A stretch of DNA of 64,000 nt from NCBI GenBank assembly GCA_963680875.1, contig OY804576.1:75893668-75957667 (forward strand), written 5' to 3'. The notes under the pieces were generated by a model. It was given only the letters and a program-made list of their open reading frames with translations. It searched no databases and was not told the DNA's origin. Shown in pieces: positions 34,138 through 44,372 of this stretch; positions within the stretch are counted from its first letter, which is position 1, and the number at the start of each line of letters is the position of its first letter. The translations under genes and the position numbers were made by a program. This stretch comes from Bathymodiolus brooksi. Lineage: Eukaryota > Mollusca > Bivalvia > Mytilida > Modiolidae.

Positions 34138-37100
34138 GGGTGGTCCCACTAACCGGTTTAACCCCGCCACATTATTGTACAGGGCCTGGATTTCCAACAT
34201 CATATGTCATGGTCTTTATTGTTCAATGATTTGAAGTGAAGGGTGATTGTTCGTGGTGTTGATATTGGTGGAATTGTTGACAATCGCTGTTTAATAAATA
34301 TGTTTTGGTTTATAATGCGAATTTGATTGACCGTAGCCAGTATTGAAAGATGAATTATATATATATGTTTTCCCCATTTATTAATGAACACAAAGACGTT
34401 CTTCCAGATTTGTTTACAATGTATATAAAAATCAGCTTAAAGGTATAATAAAGCAAGAATTAACTGTTGGATGGAATTGAAGGAAGCATTGAGAGTTCAA
34501 ACTCATGCTGAAGTGTAAACATTAGTGTCATTGTGCATGTAGTTTGAAATTGGGACATGCATGATTAATTATGCTGAGAGACAAGCTGCCCACAAAAACA
34601 ACGAAAATACACGTTTTATACTCATATTTTAAAGATGAATATTAACTTTCAACGCAAAAATAAACTTTCAAAAAAGTTACCAAGCCCTTTAAATTGAAAT
34701 TCATAAAAAAAAAGGCTACCGGGTAAATTTAAAGATAAACGTTATACGTTTTGTTTGTAGTTTAAGTGAAAGTCATCATTTGAAAAGTTATATAGCATTG
34801 GAGAAACATTAGTAAACATCTGATTGTATCATTGAAACAAAACTAAGCTTGGAGAAACATTAGTAAACATCTGATTGTATCATTGAAACAAAACTAAGCT
34901 TGGAGAAACATTAGTAAACATCTGATTGTATCATTGAAACAAAACTAAGCTTGGAGAAACATTAGTAAACATCTGATTGTATCATTGAAACAAAACTAAG
35001 CTTGGAGAAACATTAGTAAACATCTGATTGTATCATTGAAACAAAACTAAGCTTGGAGAAACATTAGTAAACATCTGATTGTATCATTGAAACAAAACTA
35101 AGCTTGGAGAAACATTAGTAAACATCTGATTGTATCATTGAAACAAAACTAAGCTTGGAGAAACATTAGTAAACATCTGATTGTATCATTGAAACAAAAC
35201 TAAGCTTGGAGAAACATTAGTAAACATCTGATTGTATCATTGAAACAAAACTAAGCTTGGAGAAACATTAGTAAACATCTGATTGTATCATTGAAACAAA
35301 ACTAAGCTTGGAGAAACATTAGTAAACATCTGATTGTATCATTGAAACAAAACTAAGCTTGGAGAAACATTAGTAAACATCTGATTGTATCATTGAAACA
35401 AAACTAAGCTTGGAGAAACATTAGTAAACATCTGATTGTATCATTGAAACAAAACTAAGCTTCCATTTAAAAGGAACAGTACAAATATAACAAATGCAGA
35501 GACAAAAAAAATACAGTGTAGAATATAATTTAAAAAAGCAATAAAATAATTAAAGATCGGACAACACGAAAATGCGTGAACGGAAACAGATTATTTAAAA
35601 GATGTAGATTCGTTTGATTTAAAGAGAAAAGAGTGTTTGTTGTTTAACGCAAGATTGGCCTTTTTTCAGTTGTATCTATCATGACAAGAACAAGTTACCG
35701 TTTGAGTGGATGATTATGATATCTGATTTGTATGAGTTGCATTTTTATAGTGCTAACTCTCTGAAACAACAAACCATAGACAGACATGTCGCTCCACTCG
35801 GAACTCCATTTCTGAGTCAAGCATTATTTCTTCTTACTCATTAAGAGAAGCACTACCTCGGTGTCGTAATGATCAGCGTATTATTTTAGAGTGCGGTAGA
35901 CCACAGGTTATATCTAACATCGAGTCAAACCAAATACTAGTACTATATATATTGCATTGTATTCGGTACTTCTTTAGCGCACAGTTGTAAGGAGTAAGAA
36001 CAAAGGCTGGTTGGCTCGAAATCAGAATAATGAGTCCAAGTGGAGCAACTTGTGTAACCGCTTATTGTTTTTCTATTGATCCAGCAATATAAAAATCCAA
36101 GTAAGCGTGTTGGTCTAGCTCAAGGCGGACACCATTATCTTATCGAGATGTAACTTGTTCTCATCATGATATAGCTGAAAAATTGTTCGCTCACTCAAGC
36201 ACTCAAATTATTCAGTTATAAAATGCATTATAGTATATAATTATATCTTTCATTAGTTAACTGACAAAAATAAAAGTAATAAAAATCCTAAAACATTTTT
36301 TTTTTTTACTTTCCTTAGCATGGAGTGTACCGATTCAGGGTCCACCTCCAATTTACAGTATAGAACTAGAAGAGAGTCTACGAACTGAGCTTTTTACTGA
36401 TTACACAGTTCAGCAAAGACCAAATCAAAAAGTAGGGGTTGCTCTTAGTCTCACAATTTTAACAGTGAATGATTTGGTAAGATATTTTAACTTATTCTTT
36501 CAACACGTACAGTTCGAGTGACCGTCGTGGTCGTGATAGTAAATGCGATTGATGTATTTGTGCATAATCAGTGCCTATCACCACTAAAGTTGTGAATTCG
36601 AATCCCGCTCATGGCTAGGTGTACTCAACACAACTTTATGTGATAAAGCTTGTCTGTGAATGGTCGGTGGTTATCTCCGGGTACTCCGACTTCCTCCACA
36701 AATAAAACCGATCACAAAGATATAACTGAAATATTGTTGAATGTTGTGTTAAACACCATAGCCCTAACCCCCCAACCCTACAGTTGGTTGCTCATGGTCG
36801 GTGGTTCTCTCCGGGTACTCCGGCTTCTTCTACCACTAAAACTGATTTCCATGATATAGCTGAAATATTGCTGAAAGTGGCGTTAAACACAATAAATCAA
36901 ATCAAACCGATTTTAACAGGCCATAAAAAGTGTTACATTTGTAATAATTTGTCTACATAGTTCCTATTTTCAGTCATACTTATTTTATTTTTGTTTTATA
37001 TTATTTTATTATTTTTTTAGGGTCCTGAAGGCATTATTTGTGTATTATTAAGTTGTTTTCCTGTTTTTTCTGCTATAGTATGATTGCGTATATTTTTCCT

Positions 37101-40100
37101 ATATGATTTTCACATGTTTCTTTATTTTGGATAGTATAACATTTAACCATCTATAGATCTGTAAAACAAATTGAATTGTGGATAATGTATTTGTTTCAGT
37201 CATGTTGTAAAATTTTAAATGTTTATTTTTAACCTGTAACGTTCAAAACAAAGAAACCAGGAAAACGAAAGTACAGTGTACGGATAAGGACACTTAAAAT
37301 TGTTGGTTCAATTACAAATATGGCAAAAATAAATTGTATTTTAATTAACGAAGGGAATATTATGAAATGTTTTGGTTAACTGAATCATGATTCTTGAATC
37401 ACTTTATAAACATTCATAACTAAATATTATATGTACGAAGTTCTTTTTAGTTTTAAGCATCTTTTGTCTTTTGCATTTTTAAAACATTTTATGTTTTTTG
37501 CAGAATATAAAAGACCAAACATTGTCGTTATCAGGGTACCTAACAGTGGTAAGTTCACACTGGGACACAGTGAGTTGTCAATCATCTTTCAATCATCTTT
37601 ATTCTCAATACATGCATAAAATTACTTGGAACAATTGATTAATAATTCAAAAAGCATGGCCATAGTTTTGGGCGTGTGAAGGTATGGCTTGCAGTATATG
37701 AATTGTTGCTGAATTTATTGGTCTCTGGTCAGGCTAAAATGGCAGCAATCTTTTAAAATAAAAATACTACTTTGTTGATCTCTGGTCAGGCTGCAAGTGA
37801 CCAGAGACACGTTGGCTAAAATCTAGATTGTTGTTAGGTGAGGTTCATTAGGGAAATGTTTACTAACAAACAAAGGAAAATCCGTTAATTACCCTTTTTC
37901 TAACCTCATATCAATTCAGGTAAAGGTGATAATCAAGCCGGACCTCGCTGTTCTAAACAGGGATTAATGTAATTTGCGTTTCTCAATGTTTTCCAAGGTT
38001 ACATAATTTAATTTTCAAAAGAGTGTAAAAATCACTTTGTGTCATAAAGCCTATTGTTTGATCATTTTATTTTTACATTTACTTTTGTGGTGAGAACTAT
38101 TGATTTACTCGACCTTTTACCGTGACACAAGACCCTGTACATCAAAAGAATAAAATTCCATTTCCTCACATCATGCAAATACAATATGTCTAAATATAAT
38201 TGATTTTGCTTTTAAATAATACACTTTTGAAATCAATTTTAATTTAATACCTGTAAAATTATGACTGAAATAATTCTAATTAAGGATTCACCTTTTACTC
38301 TATATTCTAAAAAGTAACTAAGTAATACACAAGGAATCTGGCTCTAAAGTTTCACTATCAGGCAAATGCTTCATATCTGAAATTGCGCACAAAATTAAAT
38401 GCAATGCGAAAGTTTTTTTCTTTCTTTCCTAGATAACATATGAATTAGTAAATGGTATATTGACGACTGTCATATTAAATCTGAGAAATGTTTTACCATT
38501 TATTGTATGAAAATATACGAATTCATACGAGAATGCATCACCACAGAAGTTTTAACACAGAAATTTAGTTCTCGTTGTTGCACAAAATTTTATCAGTGGT
38601 AGGATTATCCCACACACTACCGTTTGCCTTACGTTTAAAATACATGTGCTACGGCGTTGGAAAGTACCTAATGTCCAAAATTATGCAATCTAAGATATAT
38701 TCAACAATATACATGTATACAGTCTGACCTTGAAATGTACAGGTCAACATGAACGTTCCTCCATTAGTTGCTGTGGACTTAGCGGAGAGCCACCATATAT
38801 AGATTTGATGGTCTTTTATTTGATACGATCGTGGATCGAATTCACGATCTTTCACATTCGAGATCACCACGCTAAGAATTACAACATCATGGCTATTTTA
38901 TCTTTAAGAGTAACAATAAATATAAATGTATATTTCTAGGATTGGTGGGATTCCAGATTGTCATGGTCAAATACGTCAGCAACAACACAGGATTACTCAT
39001 CCATAAACTTTCTCTTTTCTACAGAAGAGTTTGTGTGGAAACCAGCTCTAATAATAGAGAATGCGTATGTTTATTTTCAGCTTTCACTTCTACTCAATTC
39101 ATGAAAAAAGGGTGCACTCGACTCGCAGCCGCAAGTAATAAAGTTTATCAGTTGCTTGCCCAGGGTCGGTGGTTCTCTCCGGGTACTCCACCTTCCTCCA
39201 CTACTAAAACTGGTCGCCATGATAGAGCTGAAATATTGCTTAAAGTGACGTTAAAATACCAAGAAATCAATCAATCAATCAATTTATGAAATAATATTCA
39301 GCCAGTAATATTGTGAAAGATATAAGATGAAACCTGTCCTTTCCGTAAGGTACTGGACAGAGACCACATAGTGTGGATAGCCCAGTGTGTTTATCAGACA
39401 GGATGGTTTTAGGCTTATAGGTTATTTAAAATGATGTGTATATGAACTGTTTGACGATCCAATGCAGTAAACAGAAGCCGTAAATATAAATACAATGGCC
39501 AAATTAAAAAGAGCAAAGTAACAAACAATGATCCACAAAACAATGCACAGAAAACATAGGCTTGAGTAACACGAACCCTACAAAACGAGTGTGAACTCAG
39601 ATGCTCCAGAATGGTAAGTAGTGATCTGGCTGCTTCACTGATAACACCCGTCGTGCTACTGTTAAACTACACGAATATATTCCGACATGGAAATCGTGTT
39701 GGACACCAGTATACGTAAATAAATACAAATAGCATAGATAAAACATTTACCTCCTACAAAACAAACCGGAGTTAAAACGAACCGTATATCGCCTTTACAC
39801 GAAAATCGTAGCGTACATCACAACACGGAATAAAAAACGTGAAGACATGTAAGTGGACAAAATGAATTACAGGAAATCCACTAAAGCTGGGTGGTACTCG
39901 GGTGTATGGGTGAACAGTTCCTGTATCACTAGTGGCGACCGTCGTGTTACTCTTATTATCTTTATACATTGGTGTCTTTTAATCTTTCATAGTTACATGT
40001 ACCGTATCCTCAAGAAAGGTTAATATAATATGGCCCATTAATGAACTTATTATATATACATCTGGAATGGTTTAAAACAAGCTTCTTTTTTTATACATGA

Positions 40101-43100
40101 TTGATGCTTTCTTGTCAGCTGTAAATTTTTATAACAGATTTACAAGTTCCCTATGGGGGTTTTAATTTTTTTATTTTTTTTTTTATTTTTACAGAGTGGA
40201 TGGTATATCTGTAATAAGTGACAGTTCTATTCCAATGAGGATAGCACAAAATGGAAGAGTAATCTGGAATCCAGCAGGAGTTTATAAAGTCAGCTGTGAG
40301 TCCGATACCAAATATTACCCAATGGACACTCAGAGCTGTTATATAAAGGTCAGCAGTTGGGCATATACAGAATCAGAAATAGAACTTCTCTTCAAAACAG
40401 AAGCTCTAGACAAGAGCCAATATACAGAAAATGGAGAATGGAATTTATTGACTGCTGAGGGTTCAAAAACAGAAGCAAAATCCCGGGGTGGAAAGTCATT
40501 TTCTTCAGTTTCATTTTTGATTAAAGTACAAAGACGGCTGTTGTTTCATGTCGTGAATACATTGTTTCCGGTAGCTCTAATGGCAATATTGATAGCCTTT
40601 GTGTTTAAACTTCCGGTAGATTCCGGAGAAAAAATTGGATTTTCCTTGACAGTCTTACTGTCTTATGCTGTATATCTAACTCTTATATCTGACAACATTC
40701 CAAGTACATCAGTTACAGTTTGTTTTTTATGTAAGTATATATAAGAAATGGTGTTGAGGCAGAAATGTTTATTTGAATACATATAAGAAATGGCGTGGAG
40801 GCAAAAATGTGTATTTGAATACATATAAGAAATGGCGTGGAGGCAGACATGTGTATTTGAATACATATAAGAAATGGCGTGGAGGCAGAAATGTGTATTT
40901 AAGTATATATAAGAAATGCTGTTGAGGCAGAAATGTTTATTTAAGTACACATAAGATATTATTGCACGGTAGATGTGTTATAATACCAATTATTCTCTGA
41001 AGCAATTGGCAATGTTGTAAATAATGATTAGCTAATCCCTGTTACTTTTCACAATACAAATATTTATTTCCAGTGAAGTCTATAACTTCAGTTTCGTCAT
41101 CAGATTCCAGAATTGCATACATCTTTTTAGTTTTTTTGTGTTGTCCTATTATGTGTCTTTACGTTCTGAGTTCCATGTTGTGATGTCCGTTACGATTTCC
41201 GCATAAAAAACGATGTTCGGTTCGTCTTTACCTCCAGTTGTTTGTAGGAGGGCTCGTGTCTTATTTACGTTATTTATGTTTGTTGGCGTATAGTGGTTTA
41301 CAACACATATTATGTTGTGTTTTTTGTATTGTTTTTCTTCGTCTATGTGGCCAGATTCTCTGGATTGTCCATATTTGATTGCCCCTTCGGTCTTCTCTAA
41401 CGTTTATTATAAATGTATAGGCATTTCATAATAAACAACATGGTAACAAGTAGTTAGAATAACATTCATTGAGATCATCAAAGTAAACATAAACAACATA
41501 TAAAGTTACAATGACTTTGCATTCCTCTCTTGAGTTCCTTATTACATTCACATACTAACATGGCCATCTTCAATTAATGGTCGCATTATACTTTTAATCT
41601 TTTATCTGAATAAATAGTCATTTAAACGTGAATACATTTTGTATATTTGGTTTTGATTTTGAATTGAAGACCATAATTAATCATAATTATTGAACAAAGA
41701 ATATTTCAGCTGAGTGATATTTTTCAATGATATTATTTATGCATTGCACATTAAGTAACATTGTGCATCATTTCAAAGATGTTATTATTGTCATTCTTAG
41801 GGCAATTGAATGCATTTCTTACAGTTGAGATTTCTCTATAATAATTTCGATATGGCTAATGAATCGTTATTTCCTCTAATTAATATCGTAATTAAGAGTG
41901 TACAGTAACGAACAGCTTAACAGTATCTAGACTAAAAAAAGTACGTTCAACCTCAAAATTACGTCGTGCAGTCTTTATTATTCAGTTATTTAATGGTTGC
42001 GGGTGCAATAGACTGGAACATTTGCCCTTTGGTCCTGGGAATGACCAAAGTCTATTGCACCTGAAACCATTAAAGGTCATTCACAGGACCAAAGGGCAAA
42101 TGTTCCAGTCTATTGCACCTGAAACCATTAAATAACAGATTTATTACCTAATACCTTACCAAGAAAGTGTTTTTCTTTATGTCAGCAAAACATTACCAAG
42201 TCCTAATTATTTATATTTATACTGCAAATAATATTTCTCTCTGCACACAAAAGTCACGCAGTATCCTTAGTCCATATTAGACGACATTTTTTGTGTTGTT
42301 GGCATCCCTGGCTCCAAGGAGAGCGTCCAGATCGGCATCATTTATGGACGGAAACCTGTCCGCTTCATGTGCAGCCATTGTTGTTTATGCCGCAGACGAC
42401 CAATTCCGAGTCGATTACACAACGAATTATTTGATTGGCCAATCGGCAAAACTGAAAGCCAATCAGAAATCGTGTTCAAAGGTCAACTCGGGTCGGTGCT
42501 ATAGACGCCACGTGCAGAATATTGCACAGTGCAATAGTTCATCGGGAGTGCAATAGATCGACAGGCCCATTTTAATAGCGAAAAATATATAATACTAAAA
42601 TTTGACTCAATAAAACAGAAAAATACACTTTATTAGGCAATACAAATCGTTTTATTTGTCAAACGAACTTATTACAAGTGCAATATTTACATTTTTAATA
42701 TTTCGGAGTTAATCAATCATCTTTCATTTTAATTTTCAGCTTTATACCTTGCATTCATTTTGTTAATGGCTACCATTGCTGTTTGCTGTACAACTTTCGT
42801 CATCAATCTACACATGCGCACAGACGACGATGAAATGCCCGACTGGGTGAGGAACTTTGCGTACAACTATCTGATGAAGATAGCATGCTGGAAGAATAGT
42901 TATGTCTGTAGAAGGAACAAAGTGAAAGACAAAAGCTCCAAATCGTACAATCACACCAAAACAAATGGCAATCTTGTTACAGCTAAATCAAAAACTGATC
43001 GTAAAGAGTCGGTCAATAACGATCAGCCACGTGACCTTACATGGAAGGAATTGTCCGAGATAATGGACAAGGTGTTCTACAATGTTTACATGATTCTCAT

Positions 43101-43164
43101 TAGTTTTGCCACATTTGTTTTGTTTATGGTAATAGTCGTTGGGTATTGCACTGCTGCTGCGTGA
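29255..43164 (+). CDS. Nicotinic acetylcholine receptor-like (Cys-loop) subunit, gene 1
   Basis: Six exons join in phase (37+158+45+125+536+425 nt) to give 441 aa. Signal peptide ~1-20. The extracellular ligand domain includes DWWDSRLSW (81-89) and WKPALIIEN (113-121). Cys-loop C156-C170 has 13 residues between the Cys, with PMD inside; loop-B Trp is at 177. M1 ~239-260; M2 ~267-288 ([17 protein letters not shown]), with Glu -1', Leu 9', Val 13' and Asp 20', a cation-type pore pattern. M3 ~300-324, a short ~85-residue cytoplasmic loop, M4 ~412-437, then a TGA stop. The vicinal Cys pair of alpha subunits is absent. The loop-A Tyr is replaced by Glu 120, and the loop-D Trp position is Tyr. It would sit in the plasma membrane as part of a pentamer. 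The ligand is uncertain; non-alpha or divergent bivalve-expansion type. Confidence 0.9.
29365..29530 (+). repeat. Dispersed ~165-bp repeat in intron 1
   Basis: Orthologue of 21085-21250. Confidence 0.6.
29655..30077. mobile_element. Insertion private to duplication B
   Basis: Copy A reads TTCTAGTAAACTTTTTTC without interruption (21354-21371). Copy B has ~423 bp between TTCTAGTA and AACTTTTTTC. The inserted ends, GACGTTACGCGCGC and GAACGTAACGCTGAAGGA, are weakly inverted (CGTTACG/CGTAACG). No protein; class unknown. Confidence 0.5.
30141..31312 (+). repeat. Minisatellite, 53-bp unit, 22 copies
   Basis: Unit TTAAAATCCACCTGTGATAT plus AAATCTATTGTCTAAACTC and TCCATTATTTTTAA. CCACC anchors fall at 30152 and 30202, then every 53 bp to 31262. 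Units are nearly identical. Copy A has a single unit at 21432-21484, so this array expanded after the duplication. It lies in intron 1 of gene 1. Confidence 0.95.
31285..31545. mobile_element. Palindromic element with CTCTCCATT/AATGGAGAG ends (copy B)
   Basis: Orthologue of 21468-21719. Its left end is fused to the last unit of the 53-bp array. Confidence 0.55.
31546..32114. other. Unannotated intron 1 sequence
   Basis: Matches 21720-22285 of copy A; no gene. Confidence 0.5.
32115..32390. repeat. Dispersed repeat plus hairpin (copy B)
   Basis: Orthologue of 22286-22560, including the hairpin pairing TTAGATGTTTGTTGTATCTT with AAGATACAACAAACGTCTAA. Confidence 0.55.
32595..32850 (+). repeat. 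tRNA-headed SINE, family 3
   Basis: Orthologue of 22764-23014: GCCCGGGTTGCTCAATGAGT head, GTGGGTTCGCGCCCGGC B box. Confidence 0.75.
33113..33460 (+). repeat. tRNA-derived SINE, family 1
   Basis: Orthologue of 23287-23634. Head CATCGGTGGTGTAATGATTA; GGGTTCGAGCTCC B box. Confidence 0.85.
33655..33828 (+). repeat. Dispersed ~165-bp repeat, second copy in duplication B
   Basis: Orthologue of 23845-24015. Confidence 0.5.
34083..34132 (+). repeat. (AG)n microsatellite
   Basis: About 25 AG units, longer than at the orthologous site in copy A. Confidence 0.85.
34450..34797. other. Unannotated intron 1 sequence beyond the duplication
   Basis: AT-rich; no gene seen. Confidence 0.45.
34798..35462 (+). 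repeat. Minisatellite, 51-bp unit, 13 copies
   Basis: Unit TTGGAGAAACATTAGTAAAC plus ATCTGATTGTATCATTG and AAACAAAACTAAGC. GGAGAAACATT anchors run every 51 bp from 34800 to 35412. Units look identical by eye, implying very recent amplification or homogenisation. In intron 1 of gene 1. Confidence 0.95.
35634..35835 (-). repeat. SINE family 1, truncated, inverted
   Basis: Minus-strand tail and body (GTTTAACGC, GACAAGAACAAGTTA, CAGACATGTCGCTCCACTCG). The head is missing. It faces a plus-strand copy 15 bp away. Confidence 0.65.
35851..36204 (+). repeat. SINE family 1, diverged full length
   Basis: Head CCTCGGTGTCGTAATGATCA, body AAGGAGTAAGAACAAAGGCT, tail CATCATGATATAGCTGAAAA and CGCTCACTCAAGCACTC. 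Older than the copies in the duplications. Confidence 0.65.
36319..36476 (+). CDS. Gene 1 exon 2
   Basis: Acceptor CCTTAG, donor GTAAGA. Encodes residues 13-65: the signal-peptide end, then [20 protein letters not shown] and the first beta strands (LTILTVNDL). Enters in phase 1 and leaves in phase 0. Confidence 0.9.
36521..36762 (+). repeat. SINE family 2, near full length
   Basis: Head region GTGGTCGTGATAGTAAATGC, B box GTGAATTCGAATCCCGC, then GGCTAGGTGTACTCAACACA and TGTGTTAAACACCATA. In intron 2. Confidence 0.65.
36781..36890 (+). repeat. SINE family 3, 3' fragment
   Basis: GGTCGGTGGTTCTCTCCGGG to GTGGCGTTAAACACAATAA. It directly follows a family 2 copy. Confidence 0.65.
37504..37548 (+). 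CDS. Gene 1 exon 3 (45 nt)
   Basis: Encodes [15 protein letters not shown] between acceptor TGCAG and donor GTAAGT, in phase 0 on both sides. A 45-nt exon at this point is a conserved hallmark of nicotinic receptor genes. Confidence 0.9.
37549..38759. other. Intron 3, mostly unannotated
   Basis: AT-rich. A short inverted pair (GATCTCTGGTCAGGCT and GTGACCAGAGAC) lies near 37720-37810. No gene. Confidence 0.5.
38760..38892 (-). repeat. SINE family 1, diverged head fragment
   Basis: On the minus strand, a GTAATTCTTAGCGTGGTGAT-like A-box region and a GTGAATTCGATCCACGATCG B-box region are visible. The tail is missing. Just upstream of exon 4. Confidence 0.5.
38940..39064 (+). CDS. Gene 1 exon 4
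   Basis: Acceptor TTCTAG, donor GTATGT. Encodes [20 protein letters not shown] through WKPALIIEN, with a split Ala codon (phase 2). NTS is a potential N-glycosylation site, also found in gene 2. The usual WxPD loop-A motif reads WKPA. Confidence 0.9.
39105..39256 (+). repeat. SINE family 3, 3' fragment
   Basis: GGGTGCACTCGACTCGCAGC, GGTCGGTGGTTCTCTCCGGG, GATAGAGCTGAAATATTGCT. Confidence 0.65.
39540..39965 (-). repeat. Dispersed repeat (CACCCGTCGTG family)
   Basis: TGAGTAACACGAACCC, GAACTCAGATGCTCC and ACACCCGTCGTGCTACTGTT are a diverged reverse-strand copy of the family at 60240-60480. In intron 4. Confidence 0.5.
40195..40730 (+). CDS. Gene 1 exon 5 (Cys-loop, M1, M2)
   Basis: Acceptor TTTACAG, donor GTAAGT. 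It encodes the split Ala codon, [23 protein letters not shown] and the Cys-loop. SSWAY (loop B), the loop-C region without Cys, M1 and M2 follow. It ends VTVCFL in phase 1. The boundary matches gene 2 exon 5 exactly (536 nt). Confidence 0.95.
40731..40960 (+). repeat. 42-bp tandem repeat starting at a splice donor
   Basis: ATAAGAAATG anchors fall every 42 bp from 40741 to 40909, with a diverged sixth (ATAAGATATT) at 40951. Units carry GGCGTGGAGGCAGAAATGTG. The first unit overlaps the intron 5 donor. Gene 2 has one diverged unit at the same place (63550-63600). Confidence 0.85.
41212..41402 (+). repeat. Dispersed repeat (CGGTTCGTCTTTACC family)
   Basis: Same family as 11096-11290; ends GATTGCCCCTTCGGTC. 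In intron 5. Confidence 0.6.
41403..41982. other. Unannotated intron 5 sequence
   Basis: AT-rich; no gene. Confidence 0.45.
41983..42137. mobile_element. Foldback in intron 5
   Basis: TTATTTAATGGTTGCGGGTG and AATAGACTGGAACATTTGCC pair with GGCAAATGTTCCAGTCTATT and CACCTGAAACCATTAAATAA. The inner part repeats GACCAAAGTCTATTGCACCT. Confidence 0.7.
42270..42560. repeat. GC-richer island in intron 5, probable repeat
   Basis: Higher GC than its flanks, with an 87-codon open frame that matches nothing I recognise. AGTGCAATAGTTCATC and GAGTGCAATAGATCGACAG echo the AATAGAC ends of the neighbouring foldback, so it may be part of the same insertion. Confidence 0.35.
42740..43164 (+). CDS. Gene 1 exon 6 (M3, cytoplasmic loop, M4, stop)
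   Basis: Acceptor TTTTCAG. Encodes [17 protein letters not shown] (M3) and [21 protein letters not shown] Lys/Ser-rich loop follows, then [20 protein letters not shown] and M4, ending GYCTAAA before TGA. The final short exonless loop is typical of compact invertebrate subunits. Confidence 0.95.
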
Positions 43165-43478
43165 GCCGAGAGGGTGGAGAAGAATACAACATCCATTTAT
43201 TAATTTGACCAGGGCAAACAAATGGATAAACAAACAGTAGACATGATTCAAGAATTGCCACTAGATTCTTTGATTCTTATTATTCACATGTCTATTCTGT
43301 TGTTGATGGTAGTATCTTAAGGTTGAAAATGAGGGTTGAAATATATTGCCGTAAACATCGAAATATACATGCCTGAGATAATATATTCTATGGGATCACT
43401 TCTGAATGATAATTCCCGATTTCGTTTAATCTACATTCGATATGAATATTTCAAGATTGTTTGTCATTTATGACCAAA

Positions 43479-43484
43479 AATAAA
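43479..43484 (+). promoter_or_regulatory. Candidate polyadenylation signal of gene 1
   Basis: AATAAA about 315 nt after the stop. It is the first such hexamer I find downstream. Confidence 0.5.
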
Positions 43485-43649
43485 TAAGTGCCAAGTTCTA
43501 TTTTAATACCAATGCCAATAGCATTTATATTGTCTTTTGAAAACATGAGAAATCCACAATATTCTTTTTCTTCTTCTGAAATATGACTGTGATATTCCTA
43601 CTCGATTGTGACTATTTACTAGATTTTGACTATGGACAACAAGACGGGT

Positions 43650-43870
43650 ACCACTAGTGAAAAGAGCAGGACAGAGACTACTCACACTTTCGGATCACCT
43701 GAATTCCAATTTTCGAATGGATCTCGAATTGCTCTTTTTTTTTAGTTTTCTGCGTTCAGTATTTGTGAATTGTGTTTGTCTGTGTCTTTTTTTTCTACTG
43801 TTGTTTTGTCGTTTACTTTGATTTTTGATTTTTGATCACGTCTTGGTACCTTCTGAGCTCTGACGTTGTT
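43650..43870 (+). repeat. Dispersed repeat (CACCTGA...GGTACCTT family)
   Basis: GGATCACCTGAATTCC, T-rich centre, TGTTGTTTTGTCGTTTACTT and TCTTGGTACCTT: a diverged copy of the family seen at 47930-48090 and 60240-60480. Confidence 0.45.
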
Positions 43871-44372
43871 TACTAACAACAAGTTTATTTAAAATACCAT
43901 TTACAAACAATTTGCAGATACCAAATAGTTAAACATAGATAAACCGTAATTCGAAGAAGGGCCAATAATTGACAAAAAGAAAAACGAAAGTCGACAAAAT
44001 ACCGAATAGGAAACTAAAGACTAAGCAACACGAGGCCACTAACCGATGTGTAAATATCCATTCGATATAAATATTCAAAACATGTTACAATCGTGATAGT
44101 GTTACAGATTAACATATATTAAAAAGTCATGCCTACATATCAATCTCGTATAATTTGTAAGCATAAATATTGACTTCAGGGAAAACAATTTTAGCACTTT
44201 GATTGAAAACATTTGATGTCACACATGATCGCATATCAAAATGATTGACCTTTTCAAATATTTATAATCGTCTCAAGCAAGTGACTTTAATATACAAGTA
44301 CAATATATCTCCCAGACTGGAAACAGAAAGGATACTGAGTAGTATTTAAATAATTTATTATACCCAGCAATA
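43871..44372. other. Intergenic; repeat fragment near 43990
   Basis: AAACTAAAGACTAAGCAACA near 44010 is a reverse-strand piece of the same dispersed family. Otherwise nothing. Confidence 0.4.

Larger units (their letters stand above)
24847..34449 (+). repeat. Segmental duplication, copy B
   Basis: Direct tandem partner of 14107-24643. It carries the exon 1 that directly precedes the gene 1 body. Private to copy B: a hAT element (25912-26553), an insertion at 29655-30077, and the expanded 53-bp array (30141-31312). It lacks two Harbinger-like MITEs and the foldback of copy A. Confidence 0.9.

Noticed and set aside
17847..35462. CRISPR-like look of regularly spaced repeats
   Set aside because: Units are directly abutting with no unique spacers, in eukaryotic DNA. 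These are minisatellites.
39772..39969. 65-codon minus-strand open frame
   Set aside because: Within a dispersed repeat in intron 4, with no similarity to a known protein.
42293..42556. 87-codon open frame in intron 5 of gene 1
   Set aside because: No domain or splice context. It lies in a probable repeat next to a foldback.
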